Below, piece after piece: positions 27,424-35,398 of a stretch of DNA of 64,000 bases (position 1 is its first letter; every line of letters begins with the position of its first letter). Under the pieces are notes generated by a model. That model was not told the DNA's origin and did no database searches. It worked only from the letters and a program-made list of their open reading frames with translations. This DNA is from Catenovulum maritimum. GTDB lineage: Bacteria > Pseudomonadota > Gammaproteobacteria > Enterobacterales > Alteromonadaceae. The stretch lies in contig NZ_KQ130500.1 of assembly GCF_001050375.1 (NCBI RefSeq), positions 19,358-83,357 on the forward strand. Reading direction: 5' to 3'. Made by a program: the position numbers and the translations under genes.

Positions 27424-29349
27424 ATGAAATATTTACTGACACTGCCAGCGTTAACGATAACGCTGGCGAGCTGCTCAATTTTAAACATAGATAAAAGCTT
27501 ATCCAGTCCAGACGGAAAAATTAATGTACATGTACACAATAACAATGGGCAAATTGAATATCAGATAAGCAGAGACGGAGAGCTGGTTTTAGAAAGCTCT
27601 AAATTAGGGCTCGTATTTACTGATAGAGATCTCACTCAAGACCTACAAAGCGTGTCGACTTCATCAACAAAACTTGTGGATGAAAGCTACCAATTATATT
27701 CGGCTAAGCAAAAAAACATTCGTTATCAGGCTAATGAAAAAAGCTTTATTTTTCAGAACTCAGCAGCACAAAAATTAAAGGTTACCTTTAGAGTATCTGA
27801 TGATGGGGTTGCGTTTAAATACACAGCTCTTGGTAATGGTGAGCAAGTTCAATTTTCTCAAGAGTTAACCAGTTTTAATCTACCGGACGACAGCCGAGCT
27901 TGGCTGCAACCAATTGCCGAAGCTCAAACAGGCTGGGCGAATACAAATCCATCGTACGAAGAGCATTACCAAATCGACATACCTGTAGACCAAAGCTCTC
28001 CGTCGCCTGCGGGTTGGGTGTTTCCTGCTTTATATAAAACACAATCAAACTGGCTAGCACTAACGGAAGCAGGCATTTCAGCCAATTTCCATGCTTCGCG
28101 ATTAGCACCTAGTTCAGCTAATGGGGAGTATACTCTAGGCCAACCTATGCAAGCTGAAGTTTTCACAAATTCAGGGCGATTGGCTCAAGGCAAGCTCCCA
28201 TTTTCAAGCCCATGGAGAGTGCTAACTATTGGTGATTTAAAAACGGTTTCAGAGTCAACCTTAGGCACAGATTTAGCCGAACCAAGCATAACAATGAATA
28301 CAGATTTTATTAAGCCGGGAGTTTCTTCATGGAGTTGGGGCTTATTAAAGGACGACTTTACTATTTTCGAAGTACAAAAAGAATTTATCGATCATGCCGC
28401 AAATATGGACTGGCAATATACTTTAATAGATGCTGACTGGGATAGAAAAATCGGCTTCGAGAAATTAAAAGAGCTAGTTGAATATGGCCAAAGTAAAAAT
28501 GTTGGTGTTTTAGTCTGGTACAACTCTTCTGGCTCATGGAATCAAACTCAGTATTCGCCTAAAGGTCAATTGCTCACCTCAGAACTGCGCCACCAAGCCT
28601 TCTCGCAGCTAAAAAAATTAGGGGTTAAAGGCGTTAAAATTGATTTCTTCGCCGGAGATGGTCAATCCATGATTGCCTACTATCATGAAATTTTAAAAGA
28701 TGCTGCTCAATATGAATTACTGGTTAATTTTCACGGCGCCACTTTACCAAGAGGCTTGCATAAAACTTATCCGCATCTAATGACAGCAGAAGCGGTTAAA
28801 GGCTTTGAAATGGTTACTTTTTTCCAAGATTCTGCGGATAAAGTCGCAAGTCATTCTAGTGTTTTACCTTTTACAAGAAACTTGTTTGACCCTATGGACT
28901 ATACCCCAACCACTTTTAATCCTATTCCAAACATTGAGCGTAAAACGACTAACGCACTACAACTAGCACAGGCTATTATTTTTGTATCTGGTATTCAACA
29001 TATAGTCGAAACACCCCAAGGCATGAAATCTGTACCTTATTTTGCCAAAGATATATTAAGCAGATTGCCCGCTAGCTGGGATGAATCCAAATTTATTTCA
29101 GGCTACCCAGGTAAATTAGCTGTATTTGCTAGGCGCAGTGGCGATACTTGGTACGTAGCAGGAATTAATGGCGAGAACAAAGCCAAGTCCATCGAGTTAG
29201 ATTTGAGTTTTCTAAATGGTCAAAACTTATCTTTGATTAGCCAAGGTCCTGGTGTAAAAGGCTTAAAAATGGAGAAGATAGTGGCGAGTAAAACAACTAA
29301 AGTTACCCTAGCTGGAAATGATGGTTTTGTCATGACGACTAAGTTTTAA
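27424..29349 (+). CDS. Lipoprotein GH97 glycosidase, retaining type
   Basis: This 641-residue protein has a lipobox (LASC, Cys17), so it is membrane-anchored in the periplasm. The N-terminal beta-sandwich (about 30-280) precedes a (beta/alpha)8 barrel (about 290-560) and a C-terminal beta domain. The barrel has GVKGVKIDFFAGDGQ with D407, and LVNFHGATLPRGL...HLMTAEAVKG with E456. In GH97 an Asp at the D407 position marks retaining enzymes; inverting alpha-glucosidases such as SusB lack it. Known retaining GH97 activities are alpha-galactosidase and, in Bacteroides, beta-L-arabinopyranosidase. The arabinan context favours the latter, but sequence alone cannot decide. Confidence 0.9.
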   Translation: MKYLLTLPALTITLASCSILNIDKSLSSPDGKINVHVHNNNGQIEYQISRDGELVLESSKLGLVFTDRDLTQDLQSVSTSSTKLVDESYQLYSAKQKNIRYQANEKSFIFQNSAAQKLKVTFRVSDDGVAFKYTALGNGEQVQFSQELTSFNLPDDSRAWLQPIAEAQTGWANTNPSYEEHYQIDIPVDQSSPSPAGWVFPALYKTQSNWLALTEAGISANFHASRLAPSSANGEYTLGQPMQAEVFTNSGRLAQGKLPFSSPWRVLTIGDLKTVSESTLGTDLAEPSITMNTDFIKPGVSSWSWGLLKDDFTIFEVQKEFIDHAANMDWQYTLIDADWDRKIGFEKLKELVEYGQSKNVGVLVWYNSSGSWNQTQYSPKGQLLTSELRHQAFSQLKKLGVKGVKIDFFAGDGQSMIAYYHEILKDAAQYELLVNFHGATLPRGLHKTYPHLMTAEAVKGFEMVTFFQDSADKVASHSSVLPFTRNLFDPMDYTPTTFNPIPNIERKTTNALQLAQAIIFVSGIQHIVETPQGMKSVPYFAKDILSRLPASWDESKFISGYPGKLAVFARRSGDTWYVAGINGENKAKSIELDLSFLNGQNLSLISQGPGVKGLKMEKIVASKTTKVTLAGNDGFVMTTKF

Positions 29350-29388
29350 TTGTAACCAAATTAATCGATATAAAATTCAACAAACCAA

Positions 29389-29420
29389 GGCAGCTAGCTC
29401 AATTAACAAGTTAAGCTGCC
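29389..29420. terminator. Possible bidirectional terminator hairpin
   Basis: GGCAGCT (29389-29395) pairs with AGCTGCC (29414-29420) across an 18-nt loop, between the convergent GH97 and binding-protein genes. There is no strong T tract, so this is weak evidence. Confidence 0.35.
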
Positions 29421-29441
29421 AGCCACCTTAAGCCTATAACG

Positions 29442-30260
29442 CTAGTTTAAATAAATCACTCGTCTTTGATTATTAACCACGCTATCCCAGCCTTTAGCAA
29501 ACTCAGGGTAACTGAAAAAGAGCTCGTCAAAGCTGCCATCTTGTTGGGCGAGTTTTAACTCTAGCGTCAATCTATCGGCTAAAGCTCTATTTTTATAACT
29601 GACAAAAAAATAGTAAGCCGCTTCATATTTGAGTAGCAAATTTTTCTCCAGCTCAAAGTTTGCAAACTCCGGCCGCGTCAATTCCTGCCAAATTTCGTAA
29701 ACACCGCGCGGAAAATAATCAGCTCTTTTTAGGTTAAACATTCTAATCGTTTTATCTAAATCTGGTGCTAATAAAACAGGTAATTGATTACGCTTTAAAA
29801 TGATAGAATCTTGCCAAAATGCGCCAGATATTGCAGTAAAGGCACTTAAGTCTTTTATGCTACGAACATGATCAAATTGACTTTGTGTATTGGGATGAAT
29901 TAATAAAATTCGGTGTTGGTTTAATCCTTTGAGCAAGTCGACTTTAACCGGTAATAACTCTTTTTCTCTTGCTTCACTATAGGTGCTCCAGAGCAGATTA
30001 AAATATTCATTCTCTGCAAGGATTTTTCGCATTCTCTGTTTAGTAGCAATCCAAGGTTTTACCTTAATCTCATAGTTACCATGAGTCGTTTTTGTTTTTT
30101 CCAAGGCTAGCTTTAGTAAACGAGGAAAGTAATCAGAACCTCCGGCTAAATGAGTGATACGGGTATTTTCAGCTATGGTTTGATTACTAGGCTCGGAATA
30201 AACAAGGCCCGAGAACAACAGCAAAATTATTGGTAAAAAGCGTATCAAATCAAAGCTCAC
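29442..30260 (-). CDS. Orphan periplasmic solute-binding-protein-like protein (copy 2)
   Basis: This 272-residue paralogue of the protein at 25387 shares the core pattern: L(Y/L)KGL(L/N)xHRI near residue 110, DYxPRGVxExWxE near 190, and EKNLLxKYxxxYFFV near 215. A signal peptide ends near VYS-EPS. The start is a GTG at 30260 with only a weak ribosome site, so the exact start is uncertain. It is convergent with GH97. As with copy 1, no transporter subunits are nearby. The two copies bracketing galM-GH97 suggest a common role in this locus. Confidence 0.7.
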   Translation of the reverse strand: MSFDLIRFLPIILLLFSGLVYSEPSNQTIAENTRITHLAGGSDYFPRLLKLALEKTKTTHGNYEIKVKPWIATKQRMRKILAENEYFNLLWSTYSEAREKELLPVKVDLLKGLNQHRILLIHPNTQSQFDHVRSIKDLSAFTAISGAFWQDSIILKRNQLPVLLAPDLDKTIRMFNLKRADYFPRGVYEIWQELTRPEFANFELEKNLLLKYEAAYYFFVSYKNRALADRLTLELKLAQQDGSFDELFFSYPEFAKGWDSVVNNQRRVIYLN

Positions 30261-30446
30261 TGTTCATATGATTAATAAATGAGTCGCTTATTATTTAAAT
30301 AATGCAGATTTCCACCCTAATAAAATTAAAGCGACTAAAAGCTAATAGATAATAAGCACTTACATTTTAGTCCAATTACTCACATCCAGCGAATATTGAA
30401 CTAGCCATTAAAGGTTAGGCTAACACAGAACAAAATACTTAGCGTC

Positions 30447-31220
30447 TTAACAGCCTAATTGATTAGATATTTTACCCGCAGCTTCAACCAATAACGATTT
30501 AATGGTTTCATTGTCAATGGCTTTACTATCAGGATTATGCAAACTAGATACAGCGAGCGCAGCAACCACTTTACCTTCGGGATGACCCACTAATACAGCT
30601 AAATCACAGACACCTGATGCCATAGAGTTTTCAGAAAAATAGTAGCCCGATGTTCTAATCTCCGCGAGTTCTTGCTTTAAATCCCGCTTCTCTTCACTGG
30701 TCATTTTTTTATAAGTCTTGTCTCGGGTTAAAATCATATCCGATACAGCTTTATTACTATTAGCGAGTAAAATTTTACCTGAGGTTGTGCTGAGCGTCGG
30801 GAATACAGCTCCTTCTGCTATGTTAATCGAGATTGGAACTTGGCTTCGAGCCTGAACAACCACCATGGTTTTACTTTGATAAAGCATACTTAAATGACAC
30901 GACTGACCAAGTTTAACCGCCAAGTCTTCCATAAAGGGTAATGCACATTGCCTTATTTTATCGATTGGAGAGGTCGATCTAGATAAATTATACAGCTTTA
31001 AAGACAAACTATATTTGCCAGACAAATCGTCTCTTGATAAATAGCCTCTTGATTCTAAACCCACTAACACTCGATAGATTTCATTTGGCTTTCTGTCTAA
31101 GCCTAGTGCTATCTCAGTTTGAGATTTTGGTAATTCTTGATTAGCTAAATATTCAATAATATCTAACCCTTTATCCAGTGCAGGCACTGCATATTTATTT
31201 GTTTTTTCGGCTCCTGACAA
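30447..31220 (-). CDS. IclR-family transcriptional regulator
   Basis: This 257-residue protein has an N-terminal winged helix (residues 10-72; LDKGLDIIEYLANQELPKSQTEIALGLDRKPNEIYRVL). The C-terminal IclR effector domain (about 80-255) includes RSQVPISINIAEGAVFPTLSTTSGKILLA and DLAVLVGHPEGKVVAALAVSSL. The start is TTG at 31220, supported by AGAGGGG 6 nt upstream. It is divergent from the phytanoyl-CoA dioxygenase-like gene. The region between carries a direct repeat that recurs in front of the NHL gene, so both are candidate targets. The effector is unknown. Confidence 0.9.
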   Translation of the reverse strand: MSGAEKTNKYAVPALDKGLDIIEYLANQELPKSQTEIALGLDRKPNEIYRVLVGLESRGYLSRDDLSGKYSLSLKLYNLSRSTSPIDKIRQCALPFMEDLAVKLGQSCHLSMLYQSKTMVVVQARSQVPISINIAEGAVFPTLSTTSGKILLANSNKAVSDMILTRDKTYKKMTSEEKRDLKQELAEIRTSGYYFSENSMASGVCDLAVLVGHPEGKVVAALAVSSLHNPDSKAIDNETIKSLLVEAAGKISNQLGC

Positions 31221-31321
31221 GCTAAACCCCTCTCAACACACGCATTACAACATCATACTTAAATCCCTTTTATATTTCATTAATCAATTGTTTTGCCTAA
31301 GATAAATCCCAAATAAAAAAT

Positions 31322-31355
31322 ATTCATATAAAAATATAAAATTCATATAAAAATA
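31322..31355 (+). repeat. 15-bp direct repeat in the IclR/dioxygenase intergenic region
   Basis: ATTCATATAAAAATA occurs at 31322-31336 and again at 31341-31355. A one-mismatch copy lies on the minus strand at 33647-33661, upstream of the NHL gene. This is probably a regulator binding region; IclR is the obvious candidate. Confidence 0.5.
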
Positions 31356-31425
31356 AAACTTGAAATTATTGTTAACATTAGACATGATGTATTCATTGAC
31401 TAAGATAATGTTAGGAGTGAGAATA

Positions 31426-32193
31426 ATGACAATTTTAACAGCAGAACAAATTAATGACTTTCACCGTGATGGTTTTGTCATAGCGAAAAATTTTTATAAC
31501 GAGCAAGAAGTAAAACGTCTGCAAGACAGAGCGTTTAACGATGACTCTTTATACGACAGAGCTTGGCATAAAAAAGATGCTAAAGGCGCTGTTAGTAAAG
31601 TTTGCTTATGGCAGGACGCTGGCGATGACCTTTATGGTATGTTTGCCAGAGGACGCCGTATGGTTGATTCAGTTGAAAAAATACTAGGGGAAGCTGTCTA
31701 TCACACCAGCACCAAAGTTATGATGAAAGAGCCATTGGTTGGCGGCGCTTGGGAATGGCATCAAGATTTTGGCTATTGGCACAATGATAATTATCAGCTT
31801 TACCCTTTACTGGTAAGCGTTATGGTTGCGATTAACAAAGCGACAATTGAAAATGGTTGTTTACAGGTTTTAAAAGGCTCGCATCATATTGGTCGAATTA
31901 ATCACAATAAAACAGGTGATCAAAAAGGTGCTGATATGGTGTTTGTTGAAGAAGCCATGAAACATCACGAACTGGTTAATGTTGAATTAGAGCCGGGAGA
32001 CACTTTATTCTTCCACTGTAATTTACTCCATAAATCAAACCAAAACCGTTCAACTGAACCAAGGTGGTCAATGATCAGTGCATTTAATGCAATGAGAAAT
32101 GTTTCATTTAAGGAAAATGAAGCTGTGTATCATCCACTACATAAAGTAGAAGATGATGCAATTTTGAAATGGCAGGAAACTGCTGAGGTTTAA
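31426..32193 (+). CDS. Phytanoyl-CoA dioxygenase-like Fe(II)/2-oxoglutarate oxygenase
   Basis: This 255-residue cytosolic protein belongs to the PhyH family. The metal triad is H112-Q-D114 (WEWHQDFGYWH) and H202 (FFHCNLLHKS), and R213 would bind 2-oxoglutarate. I place the start at ATG 31426, which has AGGAG (31413-31417) 8 nt upstream; longer in-frame starts lack a ribosome site and add an unconserved extension. PhyH proteins in bacteria hydroxylate varied small molecules. The gene is paired with an IclR regulator and lies opposite an NHL-propeller protein, suggesting a small catabolic unit of unknown substrate. Confidence 0.85.
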   Translation: MTILTAEQINDFHRDGFVIAKNFYNEQEVKRLQDRAFNDDSLYDRAWHKKDAKGAVSKVCLWQDAGDDLYGMFARGRRMVDSVEKILGEAVYHTSTKVMMKEPLVGGAWEWHQDFGYWHNDNYQLYPLLVSVMVAINKATIENGCLQVLKGSHHIGRINHNKTGDQKGADMVFVEEAMKHHELVNVELEPGDTLFFHCNLLHKSNQNRSTEPRWSMISAFNAMRNVSFKENEAVYHPLHKVEDDAILKWQETAEV

Positions 32194-32272
32194 TCGTTAC
32201 CGATAAAACGGTCTATTCAAAAACGCTGCTGGCGGCTCGTTTAATTGGTCATTAAATAAGCCCAAAGCACAC

Positions 32273-32313
32273 TAATCTTTAGACATAGGAAGTGTCTAAA
32301 GATTAATTTTTTT
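32273..32313 (+). terminator. Rho-independent terminator of the dioxygenase gene
   Basis: TAATCTTTAGACA (32273-32285) and TGTCTAAAGATTA (32293-32305) form a perfect 13-bp stem with a 7-nt loop, followed by seven T at 32307-32313. Confidence 0.88.
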
Positions 32314-32389
32314 AGCCTCAAATTAAAGCTCAAAACCCTTAACTTCAGCTCTGTAGTCTGTTTTTGGAAAGGGCGTATCCAAATATTAA

Positions 32390-32416
32390 CCTCTTCTTAA
32401 TTTATCCAAGAAGAGG
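32390..32416. terminator. Hairpin in convergent intergenic region
   Basis: CCTCTTCTT (32390-32398) pairs with AAGAAGAGG (32408-32416). It has no T run and is possibly part of termination of the NHL transcript. Confidence 0.4.
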
Positions 32417-32424
32417 CAAGTAAA

Positions 32425-32524
32425 ATTAATCTAACCTTAACTCTATGTATGGGCTCCTTTGGTTTGGTGACTACCACGCTACTTCAGTAGGGTGGTGGAG
32501 TCCATACATCGAGTTGAGATTAAT
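32425..32524. ncRNA. 100-nt imperfect palindrome, structured element of unknown kind
   Basis: Outer arms ATTAATCT (32425-32432) and AGATTAAT (32517-32524) enclose a long stem. AACTCTATGTATGGGCTCC (32439-32457) pairs with 32497-32515 with one mismatch and one G-T pair. Inside, beyond a 15-nt bulge, ACCAC-G-CTAC (32473-32482) pairs with GTAG-G-GTGGT (32487-32496) around a TTCA loop. It overlaps the NHL stop codon. It is more GC-rich than its surroundings. It could be a 3' UTR structure, a miniature mobile element or a small RNA; no integrase or transposase is near. Confidence 0.45.
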
Positions 32525-33602
32525 CTATTTTAACCAACTTAAATGGATAGCTATTATTCGCTCGCCATTGACCAACGTATAAGTTGTCGTCTTCATCGAC
32601 ACAGATAGCATGAACATGGTTAAAAATATCCCAGCTTGAGCACATTTTCTGTAGCTTGCCATTTATATATTCTGGCTGCTGCGCGCCAAGGTTGCACACC
32701 AGTTTGTTGTTTCGATCAAAAATTGCAATAAATCCTGAATCGTCGACATTTTTACCCTCTAGATCAGACCAGCACACAGGTGCAAAAAAGTGGTCATAAT
32801 GAAAAACCGGCCCACCAATATAAGCGCCTGGGGTTTCGATAGTTTCAATATACTCACCCGATAAACTAAACACTTTTAGCGCTTGCTCAAAACGTGAACT
32901 AACGATCAGCTTCGGCTGTTCTGGCTGACGTAAATCAACCTCTATGCCATGAGTATTAACTAAATTGTAATTCTTATCCGAATTCTCACTGCCGCCCCAA
33001 TGCCGAATATATTGCCCTTGATTGTTATACTGAATTAAATAATCAGAGCCATAACCATCGGTGACATAGAGATCTCCATTTGGAGCGATAGCAATATCTG
33101 TCGGTCTAAAAGCTTGATCAGGACGGTAAATACCTATGGTTTGTGGATGTCCTATTGTATATAAGACTCTGCCGTCTAAAGTTAATTTAGCGATAAAACC
33201 GGCTTGTGCGATAACTTTATTGTATGGTGATTCCCAATCATCGGTAGATTCTCCATCCCAATTTCGATTTAATATCCAACCTGAATCAACCAAATAAATA
33301 AATTCGACCCCATTTTCTTCCACTATTTTAATTGCATGTGCTCCTGGAAACTGTGTTCCCCAAGCATCAAGTAGTTCGCCGTCTTTACTGTAAACAATAA
33401 TGTTGTTTTTATCGTTATCCGTCACCATAAAAATTCGGCCTTGAGAATCAAATGCCATACCGTGACAGTTTTCAACAGGCACCTTAGACGGATCTAATCG
33501 CCCCCAATTTGTGTCTACTCTATATTTAAAATCGCCATGACCAACAATCAGGCCATGCGGATCTATGTTATTTTTGGGAATTGATTTTGGCTCAATATTC
33601 AT
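32520..33602 (-). CDS. NHL-repeat six-bladed propeller protein (peptidylglycine-lyase-like)
   Basis: This 360-residue protein lacks a signal peptide. Repeated blades are recognisable: HGMAFDSQGRIFMVTDNDKN, HAIKIVEENGVEFIYLVDSG, PTDIAIAPNGDLYVTDGYGS, HGIEVDLRQPEQPKLIVSSR and HAICVDEDDNLYVGQWR. The His residues before each blade recall the metal-binding propeller of peptidyl-alpha-hydroxyglycine alpha-amidating lyase. Such proteins can be lyases or binding scaffolds. The upstream region has a near-palindrome related to the repeat next to the IclR and dioxygenase genes, so coregulation with them is likely. The reaction is unknown. Confidence 0.78.
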   Translation of the reverse strand: MNIEPKSIPKNNIDPHGLIVGHGDFKYRVDTNWGRLDPSKVPVENCHGMAFDSQGRIFMVTDNDKNNIIVYSKDGELLDAWGTQFPGAHAIKIVEENGVEFIYLVDSGWILNRNWDGESTDDWESPYNKVIAQAGFIAKLTLDGRVLYTIGHPQTIGIYRPDQAFRPTDIAIAPNGDLYVTDGYGSDYLIQYNNQGQYIRHWGGSENSDKNYNLVNTHGIEVDLRQPEQPKLIVSSRFEQALKVFSLSGEYIETIETPGAYIGGPVFHYDHFFAPVCWSDLEGKNVDDSGFIAIFDRNNKLVCNLGAQQPEYINGKLQKMCSSWDIFNHVHAICVDEDDNLYVGQWRANNSYPFKLVKID

Positions 33603-33646
33603 AATCTAAAATTGTACACTGTTAACAAACATACTGCATATTAACT

Positions 33647-33676
33647 TATTTTTATATAAATTTAAAATTCATATAG
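33647..33676 (-). promoter_or_regulatory. Candidate IclR-type operator upstream of the NHL gene
   Basis: A 21-bp palindrome with a single mismatch spans 33654-33674 (arms ATATAAATTT and AAATTCATAT around one A). It overlaps a minus-strand copy of the ATTCATATAAAAATA repeat seen at 31322-31355, with one mismatch. It lies about 50 bp upstream of the start codon. Confidence 0.45.
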
Positions 33677-33806
33677 GTTTAACTAAGTGAATTATGTCAA
33701 TTAGCCGAGGTATCAAGAATTAAAATACTGTTCAAAAAGCAAATACGCAAAAAAATAGATGACTAAAATAAAAGGTAAGTAATAACACAGAAGAGACTAA
33801 CGTGAA

Positions 33807-33848
33807 TTACATTAACAGATTAAACCAAAGCTTAATCTGTTAATGTAA
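33807..33848 (-). terminator. Terminator hairpin of the CHRD lipoprotein gene
   Basis: TTACATTAACAGATTAA (33807-33823) and TTAATCTGTTAATGTAA (33832-33848) form a perfect 17-bp stem with an 8-nt loop, 8 bp past the CHRD gene stop. The T tract is weak, but the stem is the longest perfect one in the window. Confidence 0.72.
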
Positions 33849-33856
33849 GGAGACTA

Positions 33857-35398
33857 CTAAGGTAAGATTTGGCCTCTGATTTCTCCCGAGGCATTAGCTG
33901 GCGTATGTATATTGACATAATGACCACCCTGCCAGAGTGCTTCAAAATTAGCTTGATCTAACATTGAATTACCGGGTGTCATCCAAACATTCATATCATC
34001 ACTAGATTGCTCTAATGCAACAACCACACCGCCATTACTACCAGCAGTGCCGCTATGTATGTGTGCCATGGTCGCATCTGAAACACCTGTGGTAACGGCT
34101 CTAAGTTCTATAGACATATCTTTCATGTTTACCAGTGCGTAACCATCGCCCATTGCAGAAGTGGTTACTGCGGGTACTTCTTGAACACCATCAATTCCAA
34201 AAGTTAGCAGACTAAAATCAGAGGTTAAGATTTGTCCTCGAATTTCTCCACTGGCATTCGCTGGGGTATGAATATTGACATAATGCCCTCCCGACATTAA
34301 AGCAGCTAAAGTGTCATTATCTAGCATAGTGTTGTCAGGTGTCATCCAGATATTTGCAGACGTCCCTTGAATTAAACTCACTGCGGCACCACCATTCATT
34401 CCAACTCGCCCAGTGTGGATATGCGCAGCGCTAGCATCATCAACTCCAGATGCCACTAATTTCAGTTCTAAATGATTATTGTCTAGATTAATTAAAGCAT
34501 AACCACTGCCCATCGCACTGGTATCCACTGCTGGCACTTCTTGTTCACCATCCAGTGCAAAAGTGGCAAGCTTGTAGTTATCCATTAATATTTGTCCTCG
34601 TATTTCGCCTCCAGCATGGTTAGTAGAATGCACATTCACATAATGACCACCCGCCATAAGTTCAGCTGCCGTCACTGCATCTAGCATAGTATCGTCTGGA
34701 GTCATCCACATAGAGGTATCAGTAGTCGACTGTACTAAACCGACAAGCACGCCACCATTTTCTCCAATTCGGCCGGTATGAATATGGCTCGCAGAAGCGG
34801 AAGCTAAGTCCATTGTCATCACTTTAAGATTTAAATATCCAGAAACCGAATCATAGCTAGCATAACCATAGCCCATAGCTTGGGTATCTACGGCAGGGAC
34901 TTCTTGTGAGCCAGATAATTTAAAAGTTATAATTGAGTGGTTGTCTGATAGGATTTGTCCTCTGAGTTCTCCCATTGGATGCTCACTAGTATGAAGATTG
35001 ACATACCAAGCCCCGTCAAACATTGCTTCAACCGCGTTAGTGTCTAACATAGTTTCTTCAATCTTGTAAATGTCAGGATCTGAGCTAGGTGCAAACGCGA
35101 AAGCGACATCACCATTCATTCCAATATGACCTTGGTGTATGTGAGCTGCGGTATAACCATCTACTGAGCTAACATCTAGCCAAGCTCGAAATTTCATCAA
35201 ATTTGCATCGTATTCGATAGTGGCGTAAGCAACACTATCCGTTTCTACCATAGGTACTTCTTGCTGGCCCGTTAACTCTATTTTATAGCTAACACTTGGC
35301 ATGAATTCATCCATTTCTGGATCATCATCAGAACTGAAATCTATTGAGCAACCCATTACAAGCATGCTCAATAACAGGGTATTAATATATTTAATCAT
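33857..35398 (-). CDS. Lipoprotein with four tandem CHRD domains
   Basis: This 513-residue protein has a lipobox (LVMGC, Cys17). Four CHRD domains of about 112 residues lie at about 39-150, 157-271, 278-391 and 398-512. Each has a QEVP(A/M)V motif, an AHIHxG motif and a closing HYVN(I/V)H...GE(I/L)RGQIL. I set the start at ATG 35398, preceded by AAAGGAC, since the longer in-frame extension lacks a signal peptide. CHRD domains occur in extracellular proteins and chordin; bacterial function is largely unknown, possibly metal or matrix binding. A near-perfect CRP site lies about 150 bp upstream, between this gene and the divergent lipoprotein pair. Confidence 0.88.
   Translation of the reverse strand: MIKYINTLLLSMLVMGCSIDFSSDDDPEMDEFMPSVSYKIELTGQQEVPMVETDSVAYATIEYDANLMKFRAWLDVSSVDGYTAAHIHQGHIGMNGDVAFAFAPSSDPDIYKIEETMLDTNAVEAMFDGAWYVNLHTSEHPMGELRGQILSDNHSIITFKLSGSQEVPAVDTQAMGYGYASYDSVSGYLNLKVMTMDLASASASHIHTGRIGENGGVLVGLVQSTTDTSMWMTPDDTMLDAVTAAELMAGGHYVNVHSTNHAGGEIRGQILMDNYKLATFALDGEQEVPAVDTSAMGSGYALINLDNNHLELKLVASGVDDASAAHIHTGRVGMNGGAAVSLIQGTSANIWMTPDNTMLDNDTLAALMSGGHYVNIHTPANASGEIRGQILTSDFSLLTFGIDGVQEVPAVTTSAMGDGYALVNMKDMSIELRAVTTGVSDATMAHIHSGTAGSNGGVVVALEQSSDDMNVWMTPGNSMLDQANFEALWQGGHYVNIHTPANASGEIRGQILP

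Larger units (their letters stand above)
32194..32519. other. Convergent intergenic region rich in hairpins
   Basis: No ORF. It contains three distinct inverted repeats: a classical terminator (32273-32313), a 9-bp stem with a 9-nt loop (32390-32416), and most of a long two-tier hairpin (32425-32524). Confidence 0.7.

Noticed and set aside
32425..32524. Integron attC site
   Set aside because: The left arm contains a RYYYAAC-like box, but the right arm reads GTTGAGA, not GTTRRRY, and there is no integrase or cassette array.
33857..35398. CHRD repeats as a CRISPR or DNA-level tandem array
   Set aside because: The repetition is at protein-domain level, about 115 codons per unit, in a single intact reading frame.
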